Shown: positions 1-12,120, numbered from the stretch's first letter. The stretch is DNA of 64,000 nucleotides from Budorcas taxicolor (GCF_023091745.1 NC_068934.1:11238434-11302433); one strand, 5' to 3'. Numbers and translations are program-made. Notes: a model not told the origin generated them from the letters alone.

Positions 1-326
1 AGACAGCAAAAGAGACACAGATGTGTAGAACGGACTTTTGGACTCCGAGGGAGAGGGAGAGGGTGGGATGATTTGGGAGAATGGCACTGATGTATACTGT
101 CATGTAAGAAACGAATCACCAGTCTATGTTTGATACAGGATACGGGATGCTTGGGGCTGGTGCATGGGGATGATCCAGAGAGATGATATGGCATGGGAGG
201 TGGGAGGGGGGTTCAGGATTGGGAACTCATGTACACCTGTGGTGGATTCATGTCAATGTATGGCAAAACCAATACAGTATTGTAAAGTAAAATAAAGTAA
301 AAATAAAAATTAAAAAAAAAAAAAAA
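1..326 (+). mobile_element. L1-BT type LINE, 3' UTR and poly(A) tail
   Basis: The sequence matches the ruminant L1 3' UTR as I know it: a G-rich GGGAGAGGGAGAGGGTGGGATG stretch is followed by the GGATGCTTGGGGCTGGTGCA motif, an AATAAA-rich end and A14 at 313-326. The 5' part lies outside the window, so full length cannot be judged. It closely resembles the antisense copy at 22481-22717, which implies a young family. Confidence 0.88.
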
Positions 327-804
327 GAACACAGTAAGGGCAGAAGGATTTAGATGAAGGCAAAGTCGACCAAGATTAGTGGTAGTTCCTGGAAAAAGTG
401 AAGAAGGGGGACATTCCTACAGATTTTTCTTGGAGATAAAGAGATGGAGGGTGGATGTACAATATAGCAAGATAAGCAAAAATTAGCAGAATAAATGAGC
501 AAGTTTGATGATCAACCTGAAGTGAGCTCTCTGGGGGTGGATGGGGAGAGAGAGAAGAGAAGAGAAAAAATAAGAAAGAGAGCCAAAGTATTATTGTTGT
601 TGCTATTGTTGTTACTCATCACATTATTCCTGAGAAACTTTCTTAACTCTCAGAAATAGTTTTGAGGGAATGGGTTGCTAAGGGGATCTCTGAATTGGTT
701 AAATGTAACTGGCTAATCTGTGACTACTAGTTACAGCAGATGTAGTAGTCATGCCGAGGAAGCTGAGAGGAGCAAATAAATCCCATATGTAGCCCAGGAG
801 ACAG
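327..804. other. Unassigned, purine-rich non-coding stretch
   Basis: There is no gene signal. It holds a GA-rich patch near 545-585 and a short imperfect TTG repeat near 594-615. I recognise no repeat family. Confidence 0.5.
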
Positions 805-985
805 TCTGCTGTGCTGAAAAAACATAGGGTGTGGAGGCAGATAAACCTGCATTTGAATTCCTGCTCTACTGGTCTCTAGAAATGTGGCCATGGGCAAGTG
901 ATTTAACTATTTGAACTTCAATTCTTTTACATGCAAGGATCAAAGGGAGGTACTTGGTAAATTATTATTACTGCCCTGTCTTGAT
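805..985 (+). mobile_element. MIR SINE
   Basis: The order of MIR core motifs is visible: a GTGGAGGCAGA-like start, TTTGAATTCCTGCTCTAC, then TGTGGCCATGGGCAAGTGATTTAAC and a degenerate CTCAGTTT-like segment. It is an old, diverged mammalian SINE in sense orientation. Confidence 0.7.
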
Positions 986-2259
986 AGAAAAATACATATT
1001 GAATGCCTATTCTGTTGATGCTGATTAAGTTGAACTGGACTGGGTTAAGTGGATGTGTGTCCCCAAACGTGCATTATCATGGTGTCATCACTGGAAACTC
1101 ATAATCAATATCAGAAGAGGATACAGAATTAATCAAGGCATCCCAGTTGTAAGAACTCCTTTTAGATTTTTAATGAATTCTTTTCTATTTAAAATATTTT
1201 TTCTGTATGAATATAGCCAGATGGTCAGTGATAAAATTCAAATCCCAACACTTCCCAATATCTATGGATGCCAGCATTTTCACTTGCTTTATCAGCTATC
1301 CAGTAAGTTTGAATTAAGAGTTCTACTTCTTTTAAGGGAGGCTGTTCTGCTTTTATTTTAAGTTATAACCCTGCATCCGGATGTTTCCAGTCTACTTCCT
1401 TGTAGAGCAATTTTTATGATTAACAAGTTAAATTTTTTGCTTCAACATGAACAGATGGTGCTTTTCAATGTCTTTTAAAAGGTTCTCCATATCTCTTGCA
1501 CAGCAGAACCTAAAATATGAATTGGACATTGTATAACTGAAAATATATGGAAAAGGAAAAGTGACTTGTATAATTTAGAGTCTATATCAACTCTCCTTCC
1601 TTCATGAAGATTTAGTCTCTTCATCTCAGTAACATTCTTGGGATTGTTTGACAGTGAAACATGAGCGAGAATCTGAGCTTATCTACCTCTTAGAAGCTTG
1701 AGATCCCCTAAAGATGAATAGATTTATTTTTAAATTTTAATTTCATATAACCTGTCTTTAATAAATATCCAAAATGATGCTTAAACATGATCGATATTGT
1801 ACAGTGATGATTGACCGTGCTTTACAAGATTGCATATAAAGACTAATGGACATACATGTATTCTATTAAATATTCTTTATTATTCCCCCTTGAACTATGC
1901 ATTTTCTGTGTCTATAAACTATCAGTTCCCAACCAAGTGAACAGCTTAATTAAGGTGATGCAAGTACTTGGCAAATGAAGTGACTTGGCATCTTCCCGGT
2001 TACACTGTTTAAGATACTTTCCAATGTTATACAGAGCACACACAAAAGTAATTTTGTGAGTTGTGGCTGTGGTCTATCCAGATCTTTTATGACAGTGGTA
2101 CCGACAGATGTTTGAGATTAATCGTAGGCATTGTCCTCTGTGTTTTCTAAGGCAGATACAGGATCTGGAATCTCCATGTAATAAAAATAACTTCTAACCA
2201 TCTTCCTTCTTTTTATTTCATGTTTTCTAGCCATAAGAGATTGGTATTAAAAAAAAATA
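986..2259. other. Unassigned AT-rich non-coding stretch
   Basis: The open frame at 1053-1361 has no recognisable protein similarity and stops are frequent around it. I see no repeat family that I can name and no regulatory signal I would defend. Confidence 0.5.
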
Positions 2260-2260
2260 G

Positions 2261-2276
2261 TGTGTGTGTGTGTGTG
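2261..2276. repeat. (TG)8 microsatellite
   Basis: Eight uninterrupted TG units abut the antisense SINE that follows. Short TG tracts beside Bov-tA copies recur in this window. Confidence 0.9.
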
Positions 2277-2510
2277 CATGCGCTCGCATTCAGTCACTCA
2301 GTCATCTCTGGCTCTTTGTGACCACATGGACTGTAGACCACCTGTAGCTCCTCTGTCCACGCAGTTCTCTAGGCAAGAACACTGGACTAGGTTGCCATTT
2401 CCTCCTTCAGGGGATCTTCTTGATCCAGGGATCAAACACGCATCTCTTGCTCACTGGCATGTCTCCTCATTGGCATGCAGATTCTTTACCACTGCACCAC
2501 CCAAGAAGCG
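2277..2510 (-). mobile_element. Bov-tA type SINE, antisense
   Basis: Read on the + strand it shows the reverse complement of the Bov-tA body (CAGTCACTCAGTC, GACCACATGGACTGTAG, CAGGGGATCTTC, CAGATTCTTTACCACTG) and ends at the tRNA-derived head. It is clearly diverged, with a local CTCACTGGCATGTCTCCTCATTGGCATG duplication in place of the usual box. Confidence 0.9.
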
Positions 2511-2734
2511 AGCGTAAAAAGAGTACATGACAGAAAAAAAAATCTTTTTGTTTCTCTTTTAATTTTGATAGTCAACAGGTAGATATTTTTTCCTGCATTA
2601 TAAAATTGTAAGCCCTTGGAACATCTGGGAAATTTGAAAATAGTCCTTGGAAATATCTTGAGTATGGAACAGCAGAAGATGCAGTTAAAGAGATTGATGA
2701 CAGAAATATTTTGCACACCAGCAACTAACTCCAG
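2511..2734. other. Unassigned non-coding stretch
   Basis: No recognisable repeat or gene is seen. Short open frames on both strands overlap here and have no known similarity. Confidence 0.45.
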
Positions 2735-2965
2735 GTTGTCATTCAGTGTCACCCACTCTTCTAAACCTTTCTTGACCTTCCCAGTTTCAGCTGATGCCTC
2801 CTTTCCTTTGAAACTATGTTTGTCATTCTTTCTCTGCCCAGATTGTAAACCCCTGGGAATAAGACCACTACTTTACAAATCTTTGAATTTCCTGAACCCA
2901 ACACAGTACCTAGTGAATAGCAGGCACTCAATGCACATTTGTGAAGTTGATTTAATCGCATTTCC
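2735..2965 (+). mobile_element. L2 LINE 3' fragment
   Basis: The series is typical of the L2 3' end: a CCTTTCTTGACCTTCCC-like block, GATTGTAAACCCCTGGGAATAAG, then CACAGTACCTAGTGAATAGCAGGCACTCAATG. It is heavily diverged. Confidence 0.65.
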
Positions 2966-3149
2966 AAGTGGAGTGTCTTTCCTTGTATTTGTTGAATATC
3001 ACTGAATCATTCTGCCTGTGCTTAAGTTTTCCCCCTGATAATGACTTGAAAACCCATTTAGTTTTTCTAGCCAGTGGAGCATTACATCCTTCTGTGCATG
3101 ACATTGTGTTCTAATAGGGTTGATGTTATGGCAGTGATGGGTTTCATTG

Positions 3150-3345
3150 CTAATAGCAGGAGCTACATATAATAAGTACCTACTATGTGTCAGGCACTGT
3201 ACTACACGTTCATTCTATGATGGGTAGTTTTTACCTCCACTTTACATATAGGGAAAATGAGGCTTTAAGGAACTAAGCGATTTGCCTAAACTCACAGAGC
3301 CAGCAATATGCAGAGCCAAGAATTAAAGGCAATTCATTTCCATGG
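3150..3345 (-). mobile_element. MIR SINE, antisense
   Basis: On the + strand it reads CCTACTATGTGTCAGGCACTGTAC, then TTTACATATAGGGAAAATGAGG, then TTTGCCTAAACTCACAGAGCCAGC, which is the reverse complement of MIR in the right order. Confidence 0.8.
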
Positions 3346-3931
3346 CATTGAGCACCACGGTGCAAGTGCCTTCACAGTGTGCCTTCCTTTATACATGCCA
3401 AGAAATCATTAGGTGCTTATGAAAATCTGGTTCATTAAGTTTTCTGAATACTTAGGAAGCTTTTTGAAGCCATTTCTGATAAAAATCTTTTCCTTGTAGT
3501 ATGCAAACACCTTTTGCCAAAGTGCTGAGCTCTGGAAGATTGATGAGTATGCATTCCATTTTACCATCTTGACTTGAAATTGACTATCACACATAATGGT
3601 AGTTAGGATCAGAACAAAACCTTCTTAAAGCAGCATTTGCATCATCTTTCACCTTGTATTGAGTAACTTAAAAGCTACTACTGATAATTAATCTGAAGTT
3701 AGTGTCTAGTTAGATCAAAGTTTCTTGATTTAGGTTACATTGAATGACTATCCTTTCCTGACATCACTTTTGAATTTTCTTAGGACTTCAAAGATAAATT
3801 GCTAAATAGCGCTGAAGATACTTATTACTGTATAATTTGTCTTTTATTTCCATTTTATTTAATCCAAGCATTATATCACCTTCATTTTTTATCTTCTGTT
3901 TATAAATTAGAATTTAATGCCTGCTTAGAGA
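3346..3931. other. Unassigned non-coding stretch
   Basis: No named repeat, conserved frame or simple repeat could be identified. Confidence 0.45.
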
Positions 3932-4128
3932 CCTTCCCTGGGGGCTCAGATGGCAAAGAATCTGCCTACAATGAGGGGACCCAGTTTCAATCCCTGCATT
4001 GGGAAGATCCCCTAGAGAAGGAAATGGCAACCCACTCCAGTATTCTTACCTGGAGAAGCCCATGGACAAAGGAACCTGGTGAGCTACAGTCCATGGGGTC
4101 ATAAAGAGTCAAACATGACTAACTAACA
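3932..4128 (+). mobile_element. Bov-tA SINE
   Basis: The tRNA-derived head (CTTCCCTGGGGGCTCAGATGG) is followed by GGGAAGATCCCCTAGAGAAGG, the CCACTCCAGTATTCTTACC body and the CATGACTAACTAAC end. The order is complete and the orientation is sense. Confidence 0.93.
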
Positions 4129-6254
4129 CTTTCAAACTTTAGTTACTCTTTTTTTCACTTTAGACAAGCCCATCACTCTAAGACCTAACAGCCTGAAGAA
4201 AAAATTGTTCAGTCTTAACCAGGAAACACTTAGCTGAGAATGCTGTAATACCAGACTAGGATGTTAACTTGAAATTAAAACTGTTTCCTTTTTTTTTTTT
4301 CCCCCAAGAATTGTCTGCAGTAATGGAATTGTTTCTTTGATAAGTAGAAGAGCAAGTATTTATCCTGGCTCATGTTTTGATTTATGGGGGAGAAAAAGCA
4401 CCCAGTCTAAAAAAATATGTATCGTATGTGTAAATAGCATAGACTCCTCTATGTGCTGTGATTCAGAGGACATATGTAGTTAAATAACCCTCTTTGGGCT
4501 TAGAGGTGCCAAGCTAATATATAATGTGTTGCCATAAGAAATCTCATGGTGCCCATGTTTCTTCACAATTTACAATTCCCTGCCAAAATGAATTAAAATG
4601 CCACTGAACACAGGTTCTACAGAGTCAATGCGAGATCCAGACACAGAGCGTGACAGATCCAGATTCGTGACACAGAGTGTTTAGCATCACGCAGCTGATG
4701 CTCACATTCTGCTGAGAGCGATGAGAGAAACAAAGCCTCAGAAGACACATACTGATGAGAACGAAGTCACTTAAGTGAATGACATTTTGAATAAGATTAT
4801 GATTTAAATAAGTTCTTTGAAGTAAGAAGTGAACATTTTAGCACTGGTGATTAAGGATTTGAACCACCAGAATTTTCCCTCCAACCGCACAGGTTAAGCG
4901 ATATCATTAGTAATGAGTGAGAAGAGAGACAGCAGTGTGGAGATTGCTAGATGAATAGTAAATACTCTTTATAAGTAATTTAAAATGCTTTCTTTATGTA
5001 CAGAACTTCAAAAGTGCTGTATATGATTCTCCTTTAGGAATGTGGGTTTAGTCATCCTCAACAGAACTTTCGTCATCCGAAGAAAGACTTGAGTTAAAGA
5101 ACCTGTGTAAATTCTATTAAAGGTTTATTATACCTCAACTGAATTGACTCAGTTGAGAATTACAGTCAAGATTCTGGTGCCCAGAAAGGACAAATCTGGG
5201 CACAGCCTTATGCTTTGTTTCCTCGGTGACTTTTTACCTTAAGGAAAGTTCAGTATCTTGTTTGAGGACATCAAGATGGGAGTAGTAACAGTTTCATTTA
5301 ATATCAAGGGTTGCAATCATTCTTTAAAAGTCAATGAGAAAGTCTGTAAAAGAACCAGCATCCTATAAGGACAACTCTACTGTGAAAATAATGGCCACAG
5401 TCAAAAGAGCAGAAATTTTAAGTATGTGTTTTGAAAACGGCATTTTAAATGAATAGAAGATAGAGCGTGTGTCACATTTTGGAGACTTTAAGTGATCCCA
5501 GAAGATGGCATTTGGGACTATCCCTGTGTGAGATAACATTAAACGCCATCAGAGCTATAGACCTTTGGTCTTTGTGCTATGTCCAGCTGCTTCCTTTATT
5601 TCTTCTTACCACTCACCTTCCTGATTTCTCCATCAAGCGTCATCATCAGTTTCACAGTCTGTCTTGCACAGGGGCTCACACCTGGGGTTCGTGTCTCCCA
5701 CTGGGTGCCTTTTAAAAGGATTTGGTCATGTTTTTGTTTGTTGCAGTGCCTGGTAGAAAGCTATTGAAATTTAATGGTAAGAGGCCAGAGATGCTAAGTA
5801 TCCAGCCAAGTATGAGATGACATGCACAATTATCTTCCCAAAATGTCAGCAACATCTCATGAAGAAATATTGGACCTCTTGAGTGGGCATTCCAGTTTTG
5901 GATTGATTAAGCTGGCTCATGCCTTTAGAACATGTTATTTATTCTGGATTCTTACAGTGTGCTTTAGGCCCATGTCAACGATTGGGCTGTCACCTTCCTC
6001 ATTTGACTTCAGCCCAAGAGGAGAGAGATATTCGACAAAGAGAAATTCAGGAAATGTTCTTATCCTGGTGTATCCCATTCCCTTCTGCTGAGAAGCTGAC
6101 ACTGAGAACTCAGCTTTAGGCAGATTGACATATACCTGTTTGCTGAGATGCCTCCCACTACAAAAGTGAAAATTCACACAATAGGTAAGGAAAATGAATG
6201 TCAATATCATTTATTTTTTATTGCTGTTAGTTACACTGTCTCCTAACAGAAGTG
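4129..6254. other. Unassigned non-coding stretch of about 2.1 kb
   Basis: It holds a T/C homopolymer run near 4290-4305 and an imperfect AGATCCAGA-led short duplication near 4630-4680. Overlapping open frames at 5467-5767 and 5822-6210 have no recognisable similarity. Much of this block could be unique sequence. Confidence 0.45.
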
Positions 6255-6452
6255 ACATGAAGTGAAATTCGCTCAATCATGTCCAACTCTTTATGACCGC
6301 ATGGACCGTACAGTCCATGGAATTTTCCAGGCCAGAATACTGGAGTGGGTATCCTTTCCCTTCTCCAGGGGATCTTCCCAACCCAGGGATCAAACCCAGG
6401 TCTCTCACACTGCACGAGGATTCTTTACCAGCTGAGCCACCAGGGAAGCCCG
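6255..6452 (-). mobile_element. Bov-tA SINE, antisense
   Basis: The reverse complement of Bov-tA runs from GCTCAATCATGTCCAACTCTTT to GAGCCACCAGGGAAGCC. A loose flanking similarity (CAGAAG plus a nearby CATGAAG on both sides) may be a decayed target duplication. Confidence 0.92.
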
Positions 6453-7292
6453 CAGAAGGGAAGTCATGAAGCATCGCTGCTGGCCCGTGTTGTGGGGGTG
6501 ACCGTCGGCTAAGATGCTTCAGATGCAATGTTTATATAAAGAAAGGTATAAAGAAAATATTTCTGACTGATATGTGAGACAGCTATGTAATTTCTTCATA
6601 AAGGATTAAGTTACTTGTAGGAGGCGAGTAGGCTTGACGACAGAGTATATGCGTGATGGTTCAAAGCATAGCAGGAAAGAAGCTAGAAGAGTAAAATTCG
6701 AAGCCATGGGGATAGAAGAGGCAGAGAAGAAAAGAGCAAGAAATGGACAGAAGTAGTGACCAGATTGTACAGCTGTCAGTTAAATAAGGATTTGAAGCCT
6801 GTCGTCATATCGTCATCTACTTTGGGAAATTCTGGTTATCTTGCATCTTATTTTAGGTCAAAGAAGAAAGAGAGAAACCTAAAAAGCCATATTCAATTTT
6901 CATTCACCCATAAAAATGTTGTTTTTGATATGGTTTAAATCTGTTTGCAAAGTCTCCTAGATCAGTATTTTTAAACATTAATTAAAAGGTGTTGATGTAA
7001 GCAAATCTGATGTAAAACTATTACAAACCCAGCACCATACATTGTTTTCTAGATTTTTGCTAAAACAATGTCTATAAACAAGAACCTGCAGAATGAAGGC
7101 CTACCAAATATCTATAATCATGTCTATAATTACCTCCAGAAACAATTTGATATAGCAAAGTGCAGGGGAAAAAAAATGGAACTATTTCCTTTAAACCTCA
7201 ACTTAATTTTTAAAAATAAAGTGCTGAAACTATTGGAAATAGTTTTTAAAGTTGCATCTTAGAATGTTTTCAAGACCAAGCATGGTCACCTG
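6453..7292. other. Unassigned AT-rich non-coding stretch
   Basis: No gene or named repeat is seen. Short frames at 6756-6938 and 7068-7262 are low-complexity lysine/asparagine-rich translations of AT-rich DNA. Confidence 0.45.
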
Positions 7293-7299
7293 TTGTCAG

Positions 7300-9857
7300 T
7301 TCAATTCAGTTCAGTTGCTCAGTTGTGCCCGATCTTTGCAACTCCATGGGCTGCTGCACGCCAGGCCTGCCTGTCCATCACCAACTCCCGGAGCCTACTC
7401 AAGCTCATGTCCATCATGTTGGTGATGCCATCCAACCATTTCATCCTCTGTTGTCCCTTTCTCCTCCCACCTTCAATCTTCTCCAGCATCAGGATCTTTT
7501 CCAATGAGATGGTTCTTCACATCAGGTGGCCAAAGTATTGGAGCTTCAGCTTCAGCATCATTCCTTCCAATGAATATTCAGGATTTATTTCCTTTAGGAT
7601 GGATTGGTTAGATCTCCTTGCAGTCCAACAGACTCTCAAGAGTCTTCTCCAGCACCACGGTTCAAAAGCATCTATTCTTCGGTGCTCAGCTTTCTTTATA
7701 GTCCAAATCTCACATCCATACATGACTACTGGAAAAACCATAGCTTTAACTAGACAAACCTTTGTTGGTAAAGTAATGTCTATGCTTTTTAATATACTGT
7801 CTGGGTTGGTCATAGCTTTTCTTCCAAAGAGCAAGCATCTTTTAATTTTGTGGCTGCAGTCATCATCTGCAGTGATTTTGGAGCCCAAGAAAATAAAGTC
7901 TGTCGCTGTTTCCATTGTTTCCCCATCTATTTGCCACAAAGTGATGGGACCAGATGCCATGATCTTAGTTTTCTGAATGTTGAGTTTTAAGGCAGCTTTT
8001 TCATTCTCCTCTTTCACTTTCATCAAGAGGCTCTTTAGTTCTTCTTCACTTTCTGCTGTAAAGGTGGTGTCATCTGCATATATGAGGTAACAGATATTTC
8101 TCCCAGCAATCTTTATTCCAGCTTGTGCTTCATCCAGCCCAGCGTTTCTCATGATGTACTCTGAATATAAGTTAAATAAACAGGGTGACAATATATAGCC
8201 TTGATGTACTCCTTTCCCGATTTGGAACCAGTCTGTTGTTCCATGTCTATTTCTAACTGTTGCTTCGTGATTTGCTTACAGATTTTTCAGGAGGCAGGTC
8301 AGGTGGTCTGGTGTTCCCATCTCTTTTAAGAATTTCCTCAGTCTGTATGATCCACACAGTCAAAGGCTTTGGCATAAGCAGAAGTAGATGTTTTTCTGAA
8401 AATCTTGCTTTTTTGATGATCCAGTGGATGTTGGCAATTTGATCCCCAGTTCTTCTGCCTTTTCTAAGGAAGTTCACTGTTCATGTACTGTCGAAGCATG
8501 GCTTGGAGAATTTTGAGCATTACTTGGCTAGCATGTGAGATGAGTGCAGTTGTGTGGTAATTTGACATTCTTCGGTATTGCCTTTCATTGGGATTAGAAT
8601 GAAAACTGACCTTTTCCAGTCCTGTGGCCACTGCTAAGTTTTTCAAATTTGCTGGCATATTGAGTGCAGCCCTTTCAGAGCATCATCTTTTAGGATTTGA
8701 AATAGCTCAGCTGGAATTCCATCACCTCCTCTAGCTTTGTTCATAGTGATGCTTCCTAAGGCCCACTTGGCTTCGCATTTCAGGATGTCTGGTTCTAGGT
8801 GAGTGATCACACCATCGTGGTTATTGGGGTCATGAAAATCTTTTTTGTATAGTTCTTCTGTGTATTCTTGCCACCTCTTCTTAGTATCTTCTGCTTCTGT
8901 TAGGTCCATACCATTTCTGTCCTTTATTGCACCCATCTTTGCATGAAATGTTCCCTTGGTATCTCTAATTTTCTTGAAGAGATCTCTAGTCTTTCCCATT
9001 CTGTTATTTTCCTGTATTTCTTTGCACGCATCACTGAGGAAGGCTTTATCTCCCCTTGCTGTTTTTTGGATCTCTGTATTCAAATGGGTATATCTTTCCT
9101 TTTCTCCTTTGCCTTTAGCTTCTCTTCTTTTCTCTTCTCTTCTTTGTTAGGCCTCGTCAGACAACCATTTGCCTTTTTGCATTTCTTTTTCTTGGGGATG
9201 GTCTTATTAACTGCCTCCTGTATGGTGTCACAAACCTCCATCCATAGTTTTTCAGGCACTCTGTCTATCAGATCTAATCCCTTGAATCTATTTGTCACTT
9301 CCACTGTATAATCATAAGGGAATTGATTTAGGTCATGATTGAATAGTCTATTGGTTTTCCCTACTTTCTTCAATTTAAGCCTGAATTTGGCAGTAAAGAG
9401 TTCATGATCTGAGACACAGTCAGCCCTCAGTCTTGTTTTTGCTGACTGTATAGCGCTTCTCCATCTTTGGCTGCAAAGAATATAATCAATCTGATTTCAG
9501 TATTGACCATCTGGTGATGTCCAAGTGTAGAGTCTTCTCTTGTGTTGTTGGAAGAGGGTGTTTGCTATGACCAGTACGTTCTCTTGGCAAAACTTGTTAG
9601 CCTTTGCCCTGCTTCATTCTGTACTCCAAGGCCAAATTTGCCTGTTACTCCAGGTATCTCTTGTCTACCTACTTCTGCATTCCAGTCCCCTGTACTGATG
9701 AGGACATCTTTTTTGTGTGTTAGTTCTAGAAAGTCTTGTAGGTCTTCATAGAACTGTTCAACCTCAGCTTCTTCAGCATTACTGGTCAGGGCATAGACTT
9801 GGATTACTGTGATATTGAATGGTTTGCCTTAGAAACGAACAGAGATCATTCCTCCTT
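7300..9857 (-). mobile_element. BovB (RTE-clade) LINE, 5'-truncated, antisense
   Basis: The left edge has the BovB 3' end in reverse (TTCAGTTCAGTTGCTCAG, then the CCATCACCAACTCCCGGAG and CCATCTCATCCTCTG-type blocks). The element continues through the RT-coding part into endonuclease-coding sequence and stops near 9857. That is about 2.56 kb of an element usually a little over 3 kb, so the 5' end is lost. A 7-bp match, TTGTCAG, lies at 7293-7299 and 9858-9864 and is a plausible target-site duplication. It is the largest single insertion in the window. Confidence 0.93.
7517..9373 (-). pseudogene. BovB ORF remnant: endonuclease/reverse transcriptase polyprotein, decayed
   Basis: This is the coding relic of the BovB copy. 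Reading on the minus strand from 9373 to 7517, the frame is broken into at least five overlapping pieces: 9373-9080, 9083-8643, 8658-8464, 8477-8253 and 8191-7517. The 224-residue last piece holds the RT catalytic YADD at residues 38-41 (8080-8069), followed by the conserved LNIQKTKIM region and the KAMVFPVVMYGCE block that sits in the RT C-terminal part of BovB. Upstream pieces show the linker rich in Lys/Glu and the TEELY/HDG-type region. Known RTE elements encode an APE-type endonuclease then RT in one protein. Here frameshifts and stops exclude an active product. Overlapping sense-strand frames (for example 7293-7976) are its shadow. Confidence 0.9.
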
Positions 9858-9864
9858 TTGTCAG

Positions 9865-10095
9865 GAGGAGATAATAGGAGGCATTGCAAATGTTAAGGCA
9901 GAGGTCTTCCTTGGCACCTTTGTCTCCAGCTCTGATCTGTAGGCATTTTCTATTTTTTTTTGTCCCTAACTTAGTTGTGCCCTAACATCTCCAGGGTAGT
10001 TTGAAGATATGAGGACAAATTATATATTTCAATTAGTTGCAATATGCTGCAGTTTTATTTTTGATATGTTCTCATATTCTTCATACAGTTATTTA
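9865..10095. other. Unassigned non-coding stretch
   Basis: This is the right flank of the BovB insertion, with a short T run near 9953. No family is recognised. Confidence 0.45.
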
Positions 10096-10099
10096 TAGT

Positions 10100-10236
10100 T
10101 ACATCAGGCCCTCCAAATGCAAGCCCCATTAATTTTATCTCTGTAACTCTAGTATCTAGAAATCTGTCTTGCCTAAGTAGTAGGGGCTTATTACATATTA
10201 TGTAGTAAATGAATAAATTAATGATTATTTTCTTCA
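10100..10236 (+). mobile_element. L2 LINE 3' end fragment
   Basis: A segment resembling the L2 tail: GCAAGCCCCATTAATTTTATCTC, then CTAGTATCTAGAA and TAGTAAATGAATAAAT. It is strongly diverged, so only a tentative call. Confidence 0.45.
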
Positions 10237-11248
10237 ATTATTTTACATGGTAAGTCTAGAGATAATAAAATATTCTATTTGGGCCATATTGAATTTTTAT
10301 GTGGACTCTCCTCAGAGTCAACTGGTGCTATTGCATCAAGCATTCTGAATACTCTTAAATATTATGGGGGAGACAAAGGTTAAGATTTAAAATTTTAGCT
10401 GTACCCATGTTAGTTTCTTAGATGTTCTTCTTTGGAATAAAGGAATATGGTAAAGGACTTATTACATGGAAAAATAGGGTTTATACAATAACAAACATTT
10501 GTTCCGTAAATCATCATCTATATGATAAGCATCTGCAAGGCAATACCCTTGTCTTTTAAAATGTTATATATTTATGCAAACTGGAAAGATAGAAATATAT
10601 CTTCCCCAAAATCTAAGACAAAACTATCATGCAACAGGCTATTTCAACACTCAACTCATGCGCCATTTAATTTGCTGAGGAGATTACTGACTGACATAGA
10701 GATTCTGAAATAAGTCACTAAGAGGGCTGGTCACTTTAACGTCTGAGAGTTTCAGTACAGATTTCCAGTTGGCAGTAATTGATGCTTTGAGTGAGCTCTC
10801 AGTTCCACTGAAGGTTGTCTCTGTCTTACAGGCAGGGGCAAACCAATTCTGCCTTCCACTGACTTTTACCTGTTATTTTCCATAGTCATGCGTGGGCTTC
10901 TCCTTTTGCAGCCTCATAGTGATTTCTTTCTACTGCTAAGCATTTGCCCTCTCCTGTGACCTGCTTCCTCTCCACTCATTCTCATCTACTATGACTATTA
11001 CGTTATATTTGTCCCAAGTGATTCATAGTATGGTTCTTGTTCTTCAAAAAAAAGAGGATCACTTCATAGAACTTCTCTTATTTTCAGCTCGCTTGTTAAA
11101 AGCCTTTGAATTTGGTTATTTTTGTAGGATGTCACTGATTTGTAATTTTTCTAGAAACATCTGTCAGTCTAAATTATGCTGGATTGGGTTTTTGTCCATT
11201 TGAATACCAGAATTCACTGCCACAAGAAACAAGTTGGATTAGAAGGAG
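10237..11248. other. Unassigned non-coding stretch of about 1 kb
   Basis: Nothing recognisable. The frames at 10522-10713 and 10991-11203 show no known domain. Confidence 0.45.
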
Positions 11249-11261
11249 CTTGATATCATAT

Positions 11262-11500
11262 GCGTGCTCAGTCACTTTTCACTTCAGTTCAGTTCTGTCG
11301 CTCAGTCGTGTCCAACTCTGCAAGGCTATGGACTGTAGCCTGCCAGGTTCCTCTGTCCATAGAATTTTCCTGGCAAGAATACTGGAGAGGGTTTCCATGT
11401 CCTCCTCCAGGGGATGTTCCCAACCCAGGGATCGAACCAGTGTTTCCTACATTTCCTTCATTGAAGGTGGATTCTTTACTGCTGAGCTACCTGGGAAGCC
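11262..11500 (-). mobile_element. Bov-tA SINE, antisense, with perfect 13-bp target duplication
   Basis: The copy runs from GCGTGCTCAGTCAC to CTACCTGGGAAGCC. It is flanked by CTTGATATCATAT at 11249-11261 and the identical 13-mer at 11501-11513, so both insertion borders are set to the base. The 3' part carries a second partial CAGTTCAGTT block before the standard TCGCTCAGTCGTG. Confidence 0.96.
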
Positions 11501-11532
11501 CTTGATATCATATACTTGAACTAAAATGTAGG

Positions 11533-11550
11533 TTTTTTTTTTTTTTTTTT
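11533..11550. repeat. T18 homopolymer
   Basis: An uninterrupted run of T lies just after the SINE target duplication. It could be the poly(A) of an unrecognised antisense retrocopy. Confidence 0.85.
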
Positions 11551-11879
11551 GCCTATTTTGCATTTTAAACCCCAACATATTTTGAAATAGATTAAACACT
11601 TCATAATAAATGGGCAATGATGGCCCCACAATTTTGGTAGATAGCATATAAAATAGTCTGAAGCATGGTTATGGTGTGGTAGGAATCATTGATAAATAAG
11701 GATATCAACCATTGAAACTCTCAGCTCTAACCCAATAGTTTTGTGTCACACAAACAGGCTTACTTCCTGCTTTCCATAATCCTCAAACCATGTTGTCCTT
11801 TCCTAATTAGGTTGGAAATGTACCTTGGCCCTCATCCTGCCTCTTGACATCCTTAGCATTAGGACATACACACGTGTAT
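11551..11879. other. Unassigned non-coding stretch
   Basis: No recognised element. A short ACACACGTGTATACACAC palindromic CA/TG patch lies at its right edge. Confidence 0.45.
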
Positions 11880-12120
11880 ACACACTATGTACAAGACCAG
11901 CTTTGTTCCCAAGAGACTCACTCACCACTCTGTCTTAAATGCATGAGCTTAATTGCCCTTCTGACCTATTGCCCTGTGATATAATACTGTCTGGAGCTAT
12001 CAATAAGTTATGAATTTCTAGAAGCCAAGGGTTATCTTATTCTTCTTAATAGTTTAAGTAGTCAAATATTTCAAGAGAATTGGGCACTTAGTAAATATCT
12101 GGTGCTTTTTAAGCATCTAA
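11880..12120 (+). mobile_element. Probable L2 LINE fragment
   Basis: A diverged order of L2 3' motifs is visible, including CTTAATTGCCCTTCTGACC, CTAGAAGCCAAGGGTTATC and GGGCACTTAGTAAATATCTG. Confidence 0.45.

Noticed and set aside
1053..1361. 102-codon open frame on the + strand as a gene
   Set aside because: No domain, no conserved start context, AT-rich composition; expected by chance in 64 kb of such DNA.
4600..4700. AGATCCAGA short repeat as a regulatory operator
   Set aside because: Two imperfect units only, no symmetry; more likely chance or replication slippage.
7293..7976. 227-codon sense frame as a protein
   Set aside because: It is the antisense shadow of the BovB RT-coding region.
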